Below, in pieces: positions 22,047-35,944 of a stretch of 64,000 bases of DNA (positions within the stretch are counted from its first letter, which is position 1; each line of letters starts with the position of its first letter). The position numbers were made by a program, and so were the translations under genes. The notes under the pieces were generated by a model. The model was not told the DNA's origin. It saw only the letters and a list, made by a program, of their open reading frames with translations, and searched no databases. This DNA is from Cyanodermella asteris (taxonomy: Eukaryota > Ascomycota > Lecanoromycetes > Ostropales > Stictidaceae): assembly GCA_900618795.1 (NCBI GenBank), contig UYJD01000003.1:1371627-1435626 (forward strand), read 5' to 3'.

Positions 22047-23125
22047 CTAAGCCTGCTTCGTGCGAGGTCTCGCCTTGATGACGTTGCTGAGATCAAAGAC
22101 AGGAAGGTCGGGAATGGGCAGTTCCATGGTCGCAATCATGACGGCGAGCAGCAGGTACCACCCACAGCAGGCTGCGCCGAAGAAGCACGCGCCCAACGCC
22201 ACGACGAGCTGGTTCCCGAGCACCATGTTGCCCTGTGCAATCTGCCAGTATCCGCCGGTGCCGAAGCCGAAACCGAGGGTGGCGAAGACGAAGATCAGGA
22301 CAAAGACCTGGAGGGGGGAAACGACGTTAGCATGAGAGACTCCCCATGACGGCCATCGTAGAGGCGAGGAGCTTACCAAGTTGGTTCTCAGACTTCCAAC
22401 GAGGAAGATGAACGAGAGAAGTCCGAGAGAAAGAGGATAGAAACCTGCCAGTAACATCAGCATGAGGGCCATTTCCGATGGATGCTCAAAACGTGCTTAC
22501 CGAAGCTGGCTGCGAATTCAGCAGTCTGTCCGCTCATGGGGTCGGACTCGTTGCCAGGGCCGAAGTAGCCGACCGCGTTGAACCACGGGATGAACGTGCA
22601 GGCAAAAGTGAGGAAATGAGCTCCGTAGCCCATGAAGACGATGAAGGGGAACGTGTTGCCGAGGAGGAATTCGCCAATGCCGGCCATGATGAGGGAGAAA
22701 CCACCGAACCAGATACTGGCCGTTGTCGTTGCGATGGCAAATCCGCCAGCTCCTCGCCAGCCCACTGGCATGTTTGTCAGTATGGTTTCGAGGGGTTCCA
22801 GCAAAAACCTGACATGGAAGGAAATTGACTTACTGAATGCAGCTGAGAGGGGAGTCAAACCGACGGAGAAACCGAGGAGAGCGAGAGGTGTGGGATTGGC
22901 GAATGTCTTGCGCAAGTCTCCCTTGACGTTACCCTTTGGATTGAGATACAAGCGCTCGAACATTTCTGGCGAGATGCTCATTGTGTTGGTCAACATGTTG
23001 CGCAGCTGCTCTTGATGGCTGTCAGAGTTGGTCTCGGCCTTTTCGAGCTTGTTTGAGTCGTAAAAGGTAGCATCGTGAGCTTCGGTGCTACCATTGCTGC
23101 CGTTGGCATGAGTGTTTGTCGCCAT
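22047..23125 (-). CDS. GPR1/FUN34/YaaH family acetate (ammonium) transporter
   Basis: Four exons, 23125-22834, 22764-22501, 22444-22377 and 22307-22047, encode about 294 residues from MATNTHANGSNGS. All three introns have GTAAG donors and CAG acceptors and keep phase. The family signature NPTPLALLGFSVGLTPLS is at about residue 78. Six membrane helices follow, including the stretch MGWRGAGGFAIATTTASIWF, then GEFLLGNTFPFIVFMGYGAH, FYPLSLGLLSFIFLV and CFFGAACCGWYLLLAVMIA. Family members (Ady2/Ato, AcpA) import acetate at the plasma membrane and are often glucose-repressed. A TATA-like ATATATGAGG lies about 150 bases upstream. The first helix is split by an intron right after AAF, giving AAFMGWRGAGG at the junction, as in relatives. 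Confidence 0.9.
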
Positions 23126-24245
23126 TTTGATACAATCAATGTGAGAACGATAACTGAATATCACGCACGGATACACGGGCCAGCACTGGCAATTGACACA
23201 GGGACAACAGCTAAGAAATAGGAAAGTGGCAGAGAACGAGATAGAGCCGCGAACAGGGGCGAGGCCGCCTCATATATCATCTTCACTCCCCGGACCGACT
23301 GTGGGTAAGTTCTCATCTGAACATGCCGTGCACAAGCCGACATAAATCGGAATGATCACAATCAGCGGCCTGAAGAGGAGTCTCCCAAGAAAGGCAGCCA
23401 GACCGCCGACGGAATGGGTTCCGCAGATTCAAATATATTGGATGCGGGGAGGGCCTGACGAACGAGTTGAGCCGTCTGAACAGCATCGTTGGCGTACGTA
23501 TTCGGTTCATGAGTTCTGGAAGTTCCAAAGTCAACACGTTCCATTGGTCCGCGGGCCCCCTCCAAGATCGCAGATTAAAAGGTGTGTGATGGACAAAAAT
23601 CACAACCCATTGTGATGTGCTCAATCGGGCCAAGGCGATCGTCGGCACGTCGAGAGTCGAGACCATCGCCGCCGTCCCAGATGAACGGAGATGAACTTCG
23701 GGATGCTGTCATCGCGCATAAGGAAGATCGTGTGGCGTAAGCTTGACCTGATCCATATGTCTTAAAGGTATCGATGGGGCGGCAGCGACTGCAGACCGGC
23801 GAGGCTCAAAGAAAGGTGGAGGATGAGCTCAAACCCCGCAGATGGCCCGGTGGTACGAATTGTTGGTCGTGGACGAAGTTCCGTCACTCCGGAGAGCGAG
23901 TTGAGACCCTTCCTTTTCGGGGAAACGCCAAGTGCTACGCCGCATAGGCTACTCAACCTCACTTTATATCATTTGAACGCAGTCAGTATCACCAAGATCC
24001 TCCTGATAATTGAATTTTGTCGAAGATGCTGTTTGAAAGGAGTCTGGTGGATTAGAGGCGGCGAGTATCGAAGCCGAGACCCGAGCAGTTGTCGGAGCAA
24101 ACAGTACAAGTCATACTGTCTTCGACTACAGCGGTTTGTGCAAAGGCTTGGTAGAGCCCCTACCGGTTGAACGGTATGCCAAAAGCAAATAGACCGACAG
24201 GCAGGAGTCAGGTCCATCGTTATTGGACGGAGACATGCTCTCTCT
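23126..24245. other. Intergenic region upstream of the acetate transporter gene
   Basis: 1.1 kb between the start of the transporter gene and the 3' end of the methyltransferase gene, both minus strand. The near part should hold the transporter promoter, with TATATC around 23272. No supported coding frame is seen on either strand. Confidence 0.45.
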
Positions 24246-25211
24246 TTAGTCTTTCTTTCGTGTTGCCAGCAGCAGATGAACTGACCACGCTACCTCGAGC
24301 TTATCCTGCCCAGCCTTTCTCATCGCCTCCTCAACGCGACTATATAACGGTTCAAGCTCTTCGTCAGACGCTCGATGAGCCAAAGTATTCACCAACTGTC
24401 TCATCTCGGCCAGCGTATACTCGCGCGCCCACGCCTCTCGGTCTTGCAGATCAGTCACTTCATCCTTGTCCGAAACCCGTGATGGCGGAAACGTGAATTC
24501 GTCTGCCCAGTCTTCAATGTACTTTGTATCCACTTTCAAATCCTCGTTGATCCTCAACCGTGTGACACTCGGTTCGAAAAACGCTTCACTCGGCCTGATC
24601 GAGTTCAGACCCGTGCACGTCTTCGCAAACGCCCGCTCGAGACGACCGTTATCGTACGTGAACCCGGCTCGCATGCAGCCCGCGCAGACGCGCTCCCAGG
24701 AGGCTTGCGCTTCCGGGTTATTCACGATAGCCGGAACGCCGTTGTAGAAGACAATGGCCAACGTGCCGCCGGGCTTCAGCGAGCGCGCCGCTTGAGGCCA
24801 CAACTCGTCCTCGTCGATTCAATGGATCGCGCAGAAGATCGTGAGGGCATCGCAGGACGCTGGGGCGAGCCAACTCATGTCCTCGGCGCTCGCTTGTCGG
24901 AAAGTAAACTTTTTACCATGGTCGGGCGAGAGTGATAGACGGGATTTGGCGGCGGCTAGATAATCGGGACTCAGGTCGGAGATGTAGACTTTGGAGAAGC
25001 GTGAAGCTAGCACTTGGGCGGCTATACCGGCGCCGGAGGCTGCGTCGTGGACGGCATCCCAACTGCCGCCGTGGTCGGCGTGGTAGGAGTAGATCTTGGA
25101 GAATAGGGACTCGGGGTATGAGGGCCGGAGCTTGATGTACTTTTCCCAGTCGAGGCCTGGGACTGTGTAGCCGTTGGTGGTAGCCTCTTGGTCCTCCTGT
25201 TTATCAGACAT
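24246..25211 (-). pseudogene. SAM-dependent methyltransferase gene (Crg1/Tmt1-like) with an in-frame TGA
   Basis: The first segment, 25211-24819, reads MSDKQEDQEATTNGYTVPGL and contains the SAM-binding start (DAASGAGIAAQVLASRF), a second acidic strand end (VYISDLSPDYLAAAK) and ASAEDMSWLAP. It ends ..FCAIH then TGA (24819-24821). The same frame continues at once with IDEDELWPQAARSLKPGG, the canonical next strand, and runs to 24246. In this family the residue after AxH is usually Trp (as in AMHWFD), so one TGG-to-TGA change in the host gene explains the break. No splice signals would remove it. Full length would be about 321 residues, normal for trans-aconitate / Crg1-type methyltransferases. 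It is either a recently broken gene, a base-call error, or a stop that is read through; the context TGA-A is not the strong CTA readthrough context. The substrate is unknown. Confidence 0.8.
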
Positions 25212-25781
25212 ACCGAGCCTGATCTATCTGCAAGGTGATAGAGGGCCCGTCGATGTGCTTGCGGCTGTGACCTCGGCTCAGCCCGGGTATGTGGTCTCAA
25301 TAGTCTGATCGATGAGGACGGGAGGGTTCACACAGACGTGCGTTTTCCAAGACCACGAACTGAGCACCATCCAGCGACGGATGAACATTTTGTGAAGTTG
25401 AAATTCATCAACGGTGTAGTGGCGACGGAAGCCCCGCAGCAGGAGACCCGCAGGTACATGAGTACAATTCTGCACATTCTCAGTACGTCTTTGAGGTGAG
25501 CATGCTGGCGTGCAACCTCGCCCTCGAAAGCATTTTCGTGCATTGATGTATAGATCGGCATAAGAGATGGACTGGGACGGTGGCTGAATTTGAGTTGATG
25601 GAATTGCCGGCAAACGCTGAAACAGCGACTAGAAGGGCACTTCTGCACGATCATACCGGAAGAAGCTAGGTGGAATTTAAACACCACATTTGAGACGAGA
25701 AAAGAGTCACAGCAGAAGTTTGCGCATTGATGTGATCCAAAAATTATTTCATCAAGCCGTTTCGATCAACGAAAGGCTTAT
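25212..25781. other. Intergenic region
   Basis: 570 bases between the methyltransferase start and the 3' end of the next minus-strand gene. Frames of 92-119 codons overlap here, but they have no recognisable family sequence. Confidence 0.45.
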
Positions 25782-26573
25782 CTACTGTTCATACGTCAAT
25801 ATTACCTTAGGCTCGCAGTCCATGAGCTCACAAGTGATGAGAATCTTGGGCACAGCATCAGCCTCCTTAGACAGAGACCGAGGTCGTCGACTTCTCCACT
25901 GTCTAGCGTTAGTCTTGGCCTGTTTCAACCACTTCTCGGGCTTGTTATTGGTCCGGGGGCTATCCGCTCGAAGGCAATCGAAAAGTGACAACTCATCCGG
26001 GTCCTCTTCGAGGGTCAACTCCCGATCATGAGGCGCGGTGAGGCGCAAGGATATCTCCATGGAATTCCACAGAGCAGAATATTTCGCAACGTCCATTGAC
26101 AGCAACAAACCTTCCTCGAACTCGGGCTGGCAATGCTCGATCCGGAGAAACAGATCATTGAGGTGTTTTTCTCGGATATCGTCGCGCGACCAACCGTGGT
26201 TCATGAGCGCGAGCCTCTCGACACGGAACGTTGCGAATTGCGCCTGTGCCGTGTCCATCAACCACTGCTCGATGTAGTAAGTGATGAGAACATCAAATCT
26301 ACTGCTGAGCAGCTGGATCAGACGATCCGGGCAGCCCTTATCGGTGAACCGAGTGCGAACTTCGTCAATGATCTCTTTGAGTTCTAGAAGCTTGTCGTCT
26401 TCGGTGGCCGGCGTGACCCGTTCCGCTTCGAGAGGCATCTTCGAGAATTTGGGACCGGACATGCGGACGAGATCGTAGAGATCGCGCCTCACGTCGTCTA
26501 TCAAGAGCTTGGAAGCAACGGCCTTGACCAAGAGGCTGAGAGATCTGGCTCTGACAGCCATTTTCGAGGGCAT
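25782..26573 (-). CDS. Unrecognised protein of about 263 residues
   Basis: One exon starts at the first ATG in the frame (26573, MPSKMAVRARSLSLLVKAVA); a second ATG lies four codons on. The frame is open upstream but has no ATG there. Composition is soluble and helix-rich with many charged residues: LKEIIDEVRTRFTDKGCPD, RLIQLLSSRFDVLITYYIEQ and the Trp-containing ALMNHGWSRDDI. I see no membrane segment, signal peptide or known motif. The unbroken frame of 264 codons, balanced composition and a reasonable spacing to neighbours make it likely to be a real gene. The function cannot be named. Confidence 0.6.
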   Translation of the reverse strand: MPSKMAVRARSLSLLVKAVASKLLIDDVRRDLYDLVRMSGPKFSKMPLEAERVTPATEDDKLLELKEIIDEVRTRFTDKGCPDRLIQLLSSRFDVLITYYIEQWLMDTAQAQFATFRVERLALMNHGWSRDDIREKHLNDLFLRIEHCQPEFEEGLLLSMDVAKYSALWNSMEISLRLTAPHDRELTLEEDPDELSLFDCLRADSPRTNNKPEKWLKQAKTNARQWRSRRPRSLSKEADAVPKILITCELMDCEPKVILTYEQ

Positions 26574-27519
26574 TTGTGATGGAGAAGTGATGGACGTACT
26601 GATTTTTTGGCGGAAATGCAATTGGAGCTCGCTCTCAATTTGCAGAGGCGCCGTGGTCAGTGTAGATGTTGGATAACTCAATCATGATGGGAGCACCCGC
26701 CTCGGCTCTTTTTAACGCATATCGGTGATGGACAGAGGCATTGTCTGCTGTGCAGACGGAAGCAGACAACAAAGGAGCCCTTGGTTCTGACATTGGCTCA
26801 TATATATGAAAAGGGTCGAGATCCTTTGTGCTGTCAATGCCATTCATACACCTCACAAGCAGTGTATGTTGAACACATAGCTTGTCCTAGACAGGCTCTG
26901 CCAGGACCGTATGCCGGGCGACACCATGGCTCGACAAAGCTAAATCCATGCTGTTCGCTTACTAAATCAATATCTCTGCGAAGCTGCGTCTACAAATAAA
27001 ACCACGCAGGTAGGCACGACGTCGTTAAGGTGAGCTGCAGGTAGAGTTGAACCTGTGCAAGCCTCTCATTGATCCGGAAATGCCCACAGGCGGTACTGGA
27101 CGAGACGTGCTTTGGAGAAAGCGAACGACGACCTGCGCTCACAGCCTTCGGGACCACGTGCTGCTGTGAATCATGATCTGGAAACTCAGCTCGGAGGGAC
27201 ATTTCGGGTGGGTCGACCGAGTCTGTAATGAAGATACATATCGTCCTTCGGGCTCGTAGAGGCGAAGAGTGTTTGTCCACGGATCGACGAGGTTCGTCGC
27301 CGGATGCCCGAACGGGTTTAGTGCAACCTCGGCAGCTTGTCGCTCCCCAGTCTCCACTGATCTGGGGTAAGGTAGTTGGAGCTATTCGTCAGTCAGCTTA
27401 GAAGGACTGTGTCTGCTTTCACTTACCGAATTACGACCAATTCTCTCATCACTGAGCTACTTGTCATTCGTACATCGACTTGAGTCTGTTCATTGCATCG
27501 TAAAATCGCGGACCTCAAT
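26574..27519. other. Divergent intergenic region
   Basis: 0.95 kb between the unrecognised minus-strand gene and the enoyl-CoA hydratase gene. A TATA-like CATATATATG sits at about 26797-26806. On the minus strand near 27250-27350 a short frame reads NPFGHPATNLVDPWTNTLRL, which looks protein-like but stays isolated, so no gene is called. Confidence 0.4.
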
Positions 27520-28467
27520 ATGCCAATTCAACTACCAAACAACTATAGCAAGCTTCCGTTCAAGGAGATCCGCATACATCACCATCCAGCCTCCTCCTCT
27601 ACACCGACCAAAGTTCTAATCCTCGAAATCTACAGACCAAAGAATGGAAATGCATTCACTGAGGACATGCGCGAGGAGATTCGAGATGCATATGCATTGT
27701 TCGACGCCGACGATCGGGTAAAATGCATTGTCATGACTGGGAGCGGCGAGCGCTTCTTCTGTGCCGGCGCAGATTTGAGCATTGGTTTCCGGAAAGATGG
27801 CGGACAGGCCAGCAAGCATCGTGACGGTGGAGGAATTGCGAGCCTTGCAATTCATCGCTGCACCAAGCCGACGATCGGTGCAATCAACGGCACGGCCGTC
27901 GGCGTCGGACTTACCTTGACATTCCCAATGTCGATTCGTGTCGTCTCGAACAAAGCCAAATTTGGACTCGTCTTCGCCCGGCGAGGAATCGTCACCGATG
28001 CTGTTTCGTCGTACTTCCTGCCGCGCTTGATTGGCGTGTCGAAGTCGATGCACCTTCTGACCACTGGCGGCGTGTACCCGTCAACGCACCCGTTGTTTGC
28101 AGATCTTTTCACAGAGCTGGTGGATCCCAAAGACGTCTTGCCGCGGGCCTTGGAGCTAGCTGACGAAGTCGTCAGTCAGACAAGCATGGTCAGTAACAAG
28201 CTGATTCGTGACTTGATCTGGAGGGGCCCCGACGATGCTGAGGGCGCTCATTTATTGGAAAGCAGATTATTGTTCGACCTGTTCCACGCCAAGGATAACA
28301 CGGAAGGCGTGAAGAGCTTTTTGGAGAAGCGCCAAGCTGATTTCAAGGGCACCATGAAGAACGACGCGCCGGATGTATGGCCTTGGTGGACACCGGCCGA
28401 TGTCGAGAGCGAGGAATCGAGAGAGCACAAATTCAGGAGTGGCATTAAGGATAAGGCAAAGCTGTAA
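27520..28467 (+). CDS. Enoyl-CoA hydratase/isomerase (crotonase) family protein, probably peroxisomal
   Basis: One exon of 315 codons starts at the first ATG in the frame (MPIQLPNNYSKLPFKEIRIH). The crotonase fold is clear: RPKNGNAFTEDMREEI, the first oxyanion-hole segment FFCAGADLSIG (about 80-90), the second, INGTAVGVGLTLTFP (about 122-136), and FARRGIVTDAVSSYFLPRLI (about 152-171). In that last block the acidic residue usual for hydratases is Asp at about 160. It would hydrate or isomerise unsaturated acyl-CoA in beta-oxidation. The protein ends KDKAKL; the final AKL fits a type 1 peroxisomal targeting signal. Substrate length is not deducible. Confidence 0.88.
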   Translation: MPIQLPNNYSKLPFKEIRIHHHPASSSTPTKVLILEIYRPKNGNAFTEDMREEIRDAYALFDADDRVKCIVMTGSGERFFCAGADLSIGFRKDGGQASKHRDGGGIASLAIHRCTKPTIGAINGTAVGVGLTLTFPMSIRVVSNKAKFGLVFARRGIVTDAVSSYFLPRLIGVSKSMHLLTTGGVYPSTHPLFADLFTELVDPKDVLPRALELADEVVSQTSMVSNKLIRDLIWRGPDDAEGAHLLESRLLFDLFHAKDNTEGVKSFLEKRQADFKGTMKNDAPDVWPWWTPADVESEESREHKFRSGIKDKAKL

Positions 28468-28968
28468 AGCTACCCATCGACCATCTCCATAAGTGTACGG
28501 TCTCTCAATTTTTGAGACCACCTTGTACGATACAGGCTCAGCTGGGAGAGCTCCCTGGAGTCAGACGTGTCGAAAATGTGAAAATTGATCATGTAGCTAG
28601 CCGCGCAATTCACAAAATTAAAGCACGGAAAGCTGCTCGGACTCACAAACATGAATACTGGGTGTATGCGCGTCGCCGTGATGACTCCAGCACCAGTTTC
28701 TATGTCAGCAAAAGAGACGTGGCGTCTCGTGGCTTCATTGCTGTCGCATTCGTCGTCGTTCCCAACGGCGACTGCAGACACGAGATGGACGTTGCAACGG
28801 ATGATATTGATGTGAGTACTGGGAAGCAAGGAGCGAGACGACGAATATCGCGTACATTTGATGCTCACGTGACATGACCACGCGAGCTGGGCGTCGTTCC
28901 TGGCAAGCTCGAACCCGACCCTCCTTGCACCGCCAAAACACTGCAAAAAGTTGATGCAAATCGCCAAC
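28468..28968. other. Intergenic region upstream of the poly(A)-binding protein gene
   Basis: About 500 bases between two plus-strand genes. A minus-strand frame of 183 codons covers most of it, but it has no family sequence and overlaps the promoter and start of the next gene; I treat it as chance. Confidence 0.45.
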
Positions 28969-29878
28969 ATGTCTGATACAGAGGAACAAAGACAGGCTGA
29001 GGAAGCCAAGCTTGATACCAAGGCTGATTCCGAGCCACCAAAGGACGTGGACGAGGATGACGAAGTAAGAGAAGGACCCTTTACACACTGGCGCGTTGAG
29101 CTGTTCTAGCTGGAGCTGGCAGACCTATCACCATGCCCACCCCGGCTGCTGTGCTGCGCTCATTTTCTCTGCTTGCTTAAGAGGTGGCCTTACCGGAGCG
29201 GTTCGCTGATGAAAGATGCAAAAAACAGGAAGAAATCTTAGCAATGAAGAGACGGGTCGAAGAGATGGAGGCCGAAGCGGCCAAGCTCCGCGAGATGCAG
29301 GCAGAGATGTCAACGAACCCAGCCATACGCGAGGATAAAGAAGATGTCGACGCACGCAGCATATTCGTAGGCAACGTCGACTACGCAGCGACACCGGAAG
29401 AGATCCAGGCACACTTCCAGAGTTGTGGCTCGATCAACCGGGTCACGATTCTGCTCGACAAATACACCGGCCACCCCAAAGGGTGAGGCTTCTTTGTCCC
29501 TCCGCGCCGGGAACACGCTGATGCTCTGCTACAGTTATGCCTATGTTGAGTTCACCGGGCCCCATCTGGTTGCCCAGGCTCTTGTGCTGAACGAGAGCGT
29601 CTTTCACGGTAGAAACTTGAAGGTGCGCTCCACTGTCCGGTGACCAAGTGTTGGGCCTCGCTAATGCATACTAGGTTGTACCTAAGCGAACCAACATACC
29701 TGGCATGAACAGAGGTGGTGGTGGTGCAGGAAGAGGCGGAGGGCGCGGTGGTCCTCGAGGCAGAGGTGGACCCGGTGGATTTGGTGGCCGCGGTGGTGGG
29801 TATGGACCGCCCGGACGTGGAGGATACAGAGGAGGATATCGAGGAGGAAGAGGTCGTCCCGGTTACGCTCCATACTGA
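28969..29878 (+). CDS. pab2: Nuclear poly(A)-binding protein, PABPN1/Pab2 family
   Basis: Four exons, 28969-29064, 29184-29482, 29535-29622 and 29675-29878, encode about 228 residues from [20 protein letters not shown]. An in-frame ATG 15 bases earlier (28954) is an alternative start. An acidic N-terminus is followed by a coiled-coil ([20 protein letters not shown]). Then comes one RRM with RNP2 [17 protein letters not shown] and RNP1 GYAYVEF. The third exon begins inside RNP1 (GG|T TAT GCC). The C-terminus is an RGG/GRG-rich tail, as in animal PABPN1 and S. pombe Pab2. The family binds nascent poly(A), controls tail length and links to exosome decay in the nucleus. The first intron acceptor (AG at 29182-29183) is chosen by phase; it is the least certain junction. 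Confidence 0.88.
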
Positions 29879-30690
29879 TTGAATGTACTGGTGGTTATAG
29901 TCGATGCAGAAATGCAGGCGAGAGCCACGGTCAGTTGGGAGCGTGACCGGGTACGCCAACGAAATGTTGTCGGAGCGAGATGTATTCTCGATCTCAATCT
30001 GTATTATTAAAGATAAAGGCCAATTCACTCATGGTATGTAACAACGCAAGCTGATGGCGCAAATTGTGAATACGTGACTCGGGACTTAAAGTGCACAGCG
30101 CTGAGTGAAAGACAGACGGTTTCCGACCGCCGTAGCGAGATAAAGCTCCCACTAGTAGACGGACGTTATTGTAAGATGCTCACGTTGTCTCGAACACGGC
30201 AGATCTTGTTGTCTTGCGCATGGCAGAGCTGGTGACTTGTCGAGGTGGGCGTACGCGGGAGCAGCTGCAAGGAATTCAAGTGGAGTGGAAGCAGCAGGCA
30301 GCGGGGGCAATGCCGACTGGCGCATCAATGATCCCATCTGAGCATGAGCACCATTACACAGAGAACACAGCCCCAGTGCGAAAGCTTCTTACTCTGCACC
30401 TCACTCCGCTGTTTTGCTTTACCCTGTTATACCTTCGTTGCGCTCTCAATCGCTCGGCAGACCTGGTTCAGTCTGTTACCTTGCCGCTTATCGCCGCCGC
30501 CTCTCTGACTTCCTCTGGGTCTCAGCCACCCCTCCTGCTCCGACACCCTGGCCACTGATGGTGTACCAAGCCGATCATCATCCCGGTCACACCTCAACCC
30601 AAGGCACTCCTATCGCCAGACTGCCTCATCCGCTCGTTGTTGAGGCTCTAGCACGGCTCTGAAGTTGGCTGAGCTTGCGCAGCAGTCATT
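29879..30690. other. Promoter and 5' UTR region of hulA
   Basis: 0.8 kb between two plus-strand genes. The last 300 bases before hulA are pyrimidine-rich, typical of fungal promoters. No supported coding frame. Confidence 0.5.
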
Positions 30691-33380
<2,690 letters not shown>

Positions 33381-33618
33381 CGAGCGCAGATTCAACGTTC
33401 CTTTGCCGTAAAGCGTGTGAAAAGAGAAGTTCGAAGTTAAATATCGAACGCAGGCGTTGTAGGTTGGGATCAGCATTCTCCCGACCTTCTGAGTATATTA
33501 GATAATGAAGGAACGCAGTATGATGCTTTGGAAATTCTGATCCAATTCACGGCAGCTTCTGACCAACTCAGCTTGACTCGCAATTTGGAGGGACAAAGGA
33601 TCACTTCAATCAGCAGCT

Positions 33619-34730
33619 CTAAATTGCCCTCGCAGCGCAGGTGTTCGCGAGATGAATTAATCTCGACGCCAGACGTGGTTGCCCCGATGAATACTCCTGA
33701 CGCCTCGCAAAAGGTAAAACATATACACTCGGCTTGTCTCGTCTGATGCTTCGCTCATAGCGATTGCTGACATTTGTACCCATCAACTGCGGCATTGCTG
33801 CTCTCATTGTCCATGCGTTCATCAGTTTCATCGAGGCGGTGTACTTCGCAGCCAACCGCTCCATCCTCCACGGCATCTCCAACTTGTTCCCCTGGACCAA
33901 TCCCATGAGACGCTCGTACGCTGTCTGATCATCTCCCTTCCTGTAATTGCCCAATATGAGCTTCCACTCCGGCTGTGCCCACCCGTTGCTCCCCGTATCA
34001 GCCCCATACGGAAAAGTGCGGGTCTGGGAGTTGTTTGTCCAAAAAGTTGCACAGCGCAAGCGAGTCATCCCCGTCATCCTCGTCATTGCTGTTATCGTCG
34101 CCGTCCTTCGAATCGACGATTGGCGGATTGCAGAGCAGTTCAAGATGTTACAACTTCGGGAATCGCGTAGCGGACAAACACTCGAAAGACTGCCACCACG
34201 CGGGCCACTGCTCCGGCGAATCAGTAGGTACGTACCCCGCACAATTGCTCAATACCAAGCCTTCGAACGTCTGTATATTCATCTGCTCCAAGGTCGAATT
34301 TGACGAGTGCTTTCCTTCGAGATTGTGAAAGCGGTCGAGGTCGCTGAGGGAGTCGAAGGGCGAGGTTGAAGTTGCGTGATTGGGGGGGTTTATCGTCACG
34401 GTTCCAGGGCTTGTTGGGGTCCTGACTTGTGCATTTCGGAGACGCGGGGGTATCTGTAGAAGAAGGATTCTTGGCACAACGTTTTCTTGAGAGCCTAGTA
34501 TTCCATCCTCTTGGGCGCTTTTCTTTTCCTTCTCTCTCTCTCTCTCTCTCTTTTCTTTTCTTTTTCTTTTTTTCCGTTGGGGGCCACTTGCTGGTTGGGG
34601 GAAACGTACTCGATGGTTTTGACCAGGGACGCTGCTTTACTGTGAGCGAAGCCATGGTAGCTGGCGTTCTGAGAAGAGCCGTTGGTGGGTTGAAGCGTTT
34701 CGAAGAAATCTCTGTCCAGGGCCATGCGAA
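33619..34730 (-). CDS. Unrecognised multi-exon gene, structure not resolved
   Basis: Coding-like sequence is spread over several minus-strand frames. A likely start is at about 34724 (MALDRDFFETLQPTNGSSQN, then ASYHGFAHSKAASL). Next, around 34230-34420, come SPFDSLSDLDRFHNLEGKHS and LEQMNIQTFEGLVLSNCAG. Around 34030-34110 there is an acidic segment, DGDDNSNDEDDGDDSLALCN, continuing FLDKQLPDPHF. The last part, to the stop at 33619, reads PEWKLILGNYRKGDDQTAYE and RLMGLVQGNKLEMPWRMERL. One possible junction pair keeps phase: GTACCT near 34226 to AAG near 34113, and a very short 37-base intron GTATGG...CACAG near 34000. No family is recognised. It could also be a decaying gene. The span is approximate. 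Confidence 0.4.
34529..34576. repeat. TC dinucleotide run and pyrimidine tract
   Basis: About eleven tandem TC units are followed by T/C-rich sequence. It lies within the unresolved minus-strand gene, where it would read as a GA tract and most likely sits in an intron. Confidence 0.75.
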
Positions 34731-35944
34731 AATACCACGACGTTGAAATGAGATTCCTTTTCTCTTCGGTCTCCCGTCGAAACACTCAGTATTTAGATCA
34801 CTACATCATCTGACAAAGAAAGAGAGAAGGAAAGGACGTGGGATTTACCATACAACTCTGTTTGCCGCAACAACTCCAGAGACAGTTTAGCCAGCGGGGA
34901 ATACATAAGGGATGATGAAATTTCCACGATTCAAATGAGTACAACAGAATGAGGCGGAAAATGCGATTTTTAGACCAAGAGCGGAAGCGGTGGGTTATGC
35001 ACGAGGTTCGAATGTTTGGTCAATCACATAGCAAGCAAGCCTCTTCTCGCCCCTTGTAAATTGAATGGACATAATTGAAAAGGCGATCTTCAAGCAGAAG
35101 AAGGTCACGATTGCGCAAAAGAAGGGGCTGGGCAGGCAGTAAATACAGTATCGACTAAGCCGGGATGTGACTCGGGAGTCAAGCCCCAAAATGTAAAACA
35201 TATAAGGTCACTGCTGTGGCTGAACAAGTCACGATTTGCCGGGTTGGTCAAACTGGCTGCACGACTGATAGGTCGGATGATAAGTGGTGCGAATCAGGCA
35301 AAGAAAGTGGTCAGCTTAGGCGACTTGCTGACATTCAGCCTTGTGCTAGACCGGGTTTTCAGGCTCAAGGCCCAATGCCCAATAGTCCGCCTGCTGGCTG
35401 CCACACAAACTTAGTACTTCCGACACCTCCAACATCGTACTACCCTGAAGGTTCCACAGCATCTGTCGAGGACACGTCAGGACAAGGCATCTGACTGATA
35501 CCGAGTCCTAGCAATGACATGCACGAGCTTCGGTTCCTTCTTCATACAATTACTTTCTGGAGCTCCAAACTTTCGCTGATGGCGCATATATGGCTTGCCG
35601 ATTACTAACAGTTATAAAGTTGATTCAGAGTCTACGTCTTTGCTTGATGCCTCGACAAATTTCTTCAAGGTGTTCTCAATTTGAGGCTACGCTATTCCTC
35701 AAGTAAGCTAACATGCGCTTTGCTCCTTTCGCAGCGCTTGTCTCGACGCCGCGAGCTCAAGTAACCTGGGTATCATCGTATGCAAATGCCATAGCCAAAC
35801 GCCGAACAACTGCAATGCAATGAAACCAATCAATCGTCATGTGCGCCGTCGTCGCACATCGATGTGGGTTGTAAAGCCATCTAAAATAATAGCTTCGTCC
35901 GAAACAGCGAATGTTACTTCGAATCGTGGAACGGGCCACCTTTC
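34731..35944. other. Intergenic region
   Basis: About 1.2 kb between the likely start of the unresolved gene and the 3' end of the DUF2293 gene (both minus). Only short frames below 95 codons with no family sequence are seen. Confidence 0.45.

Noticed and set aside
27139-27357. Short minus-strand frame with protein-like NPFGHPATNLVDPWTN
   Set aside because: It cannot be joined to any further coding segment and matches no family I know; noted only within the spacer entry.
28470-29021. A 183-codon minus-strand frame
   Set aside because: It covers the promoter and first exon of the poly(A)-binding protein gene and has no recognisable sequence.
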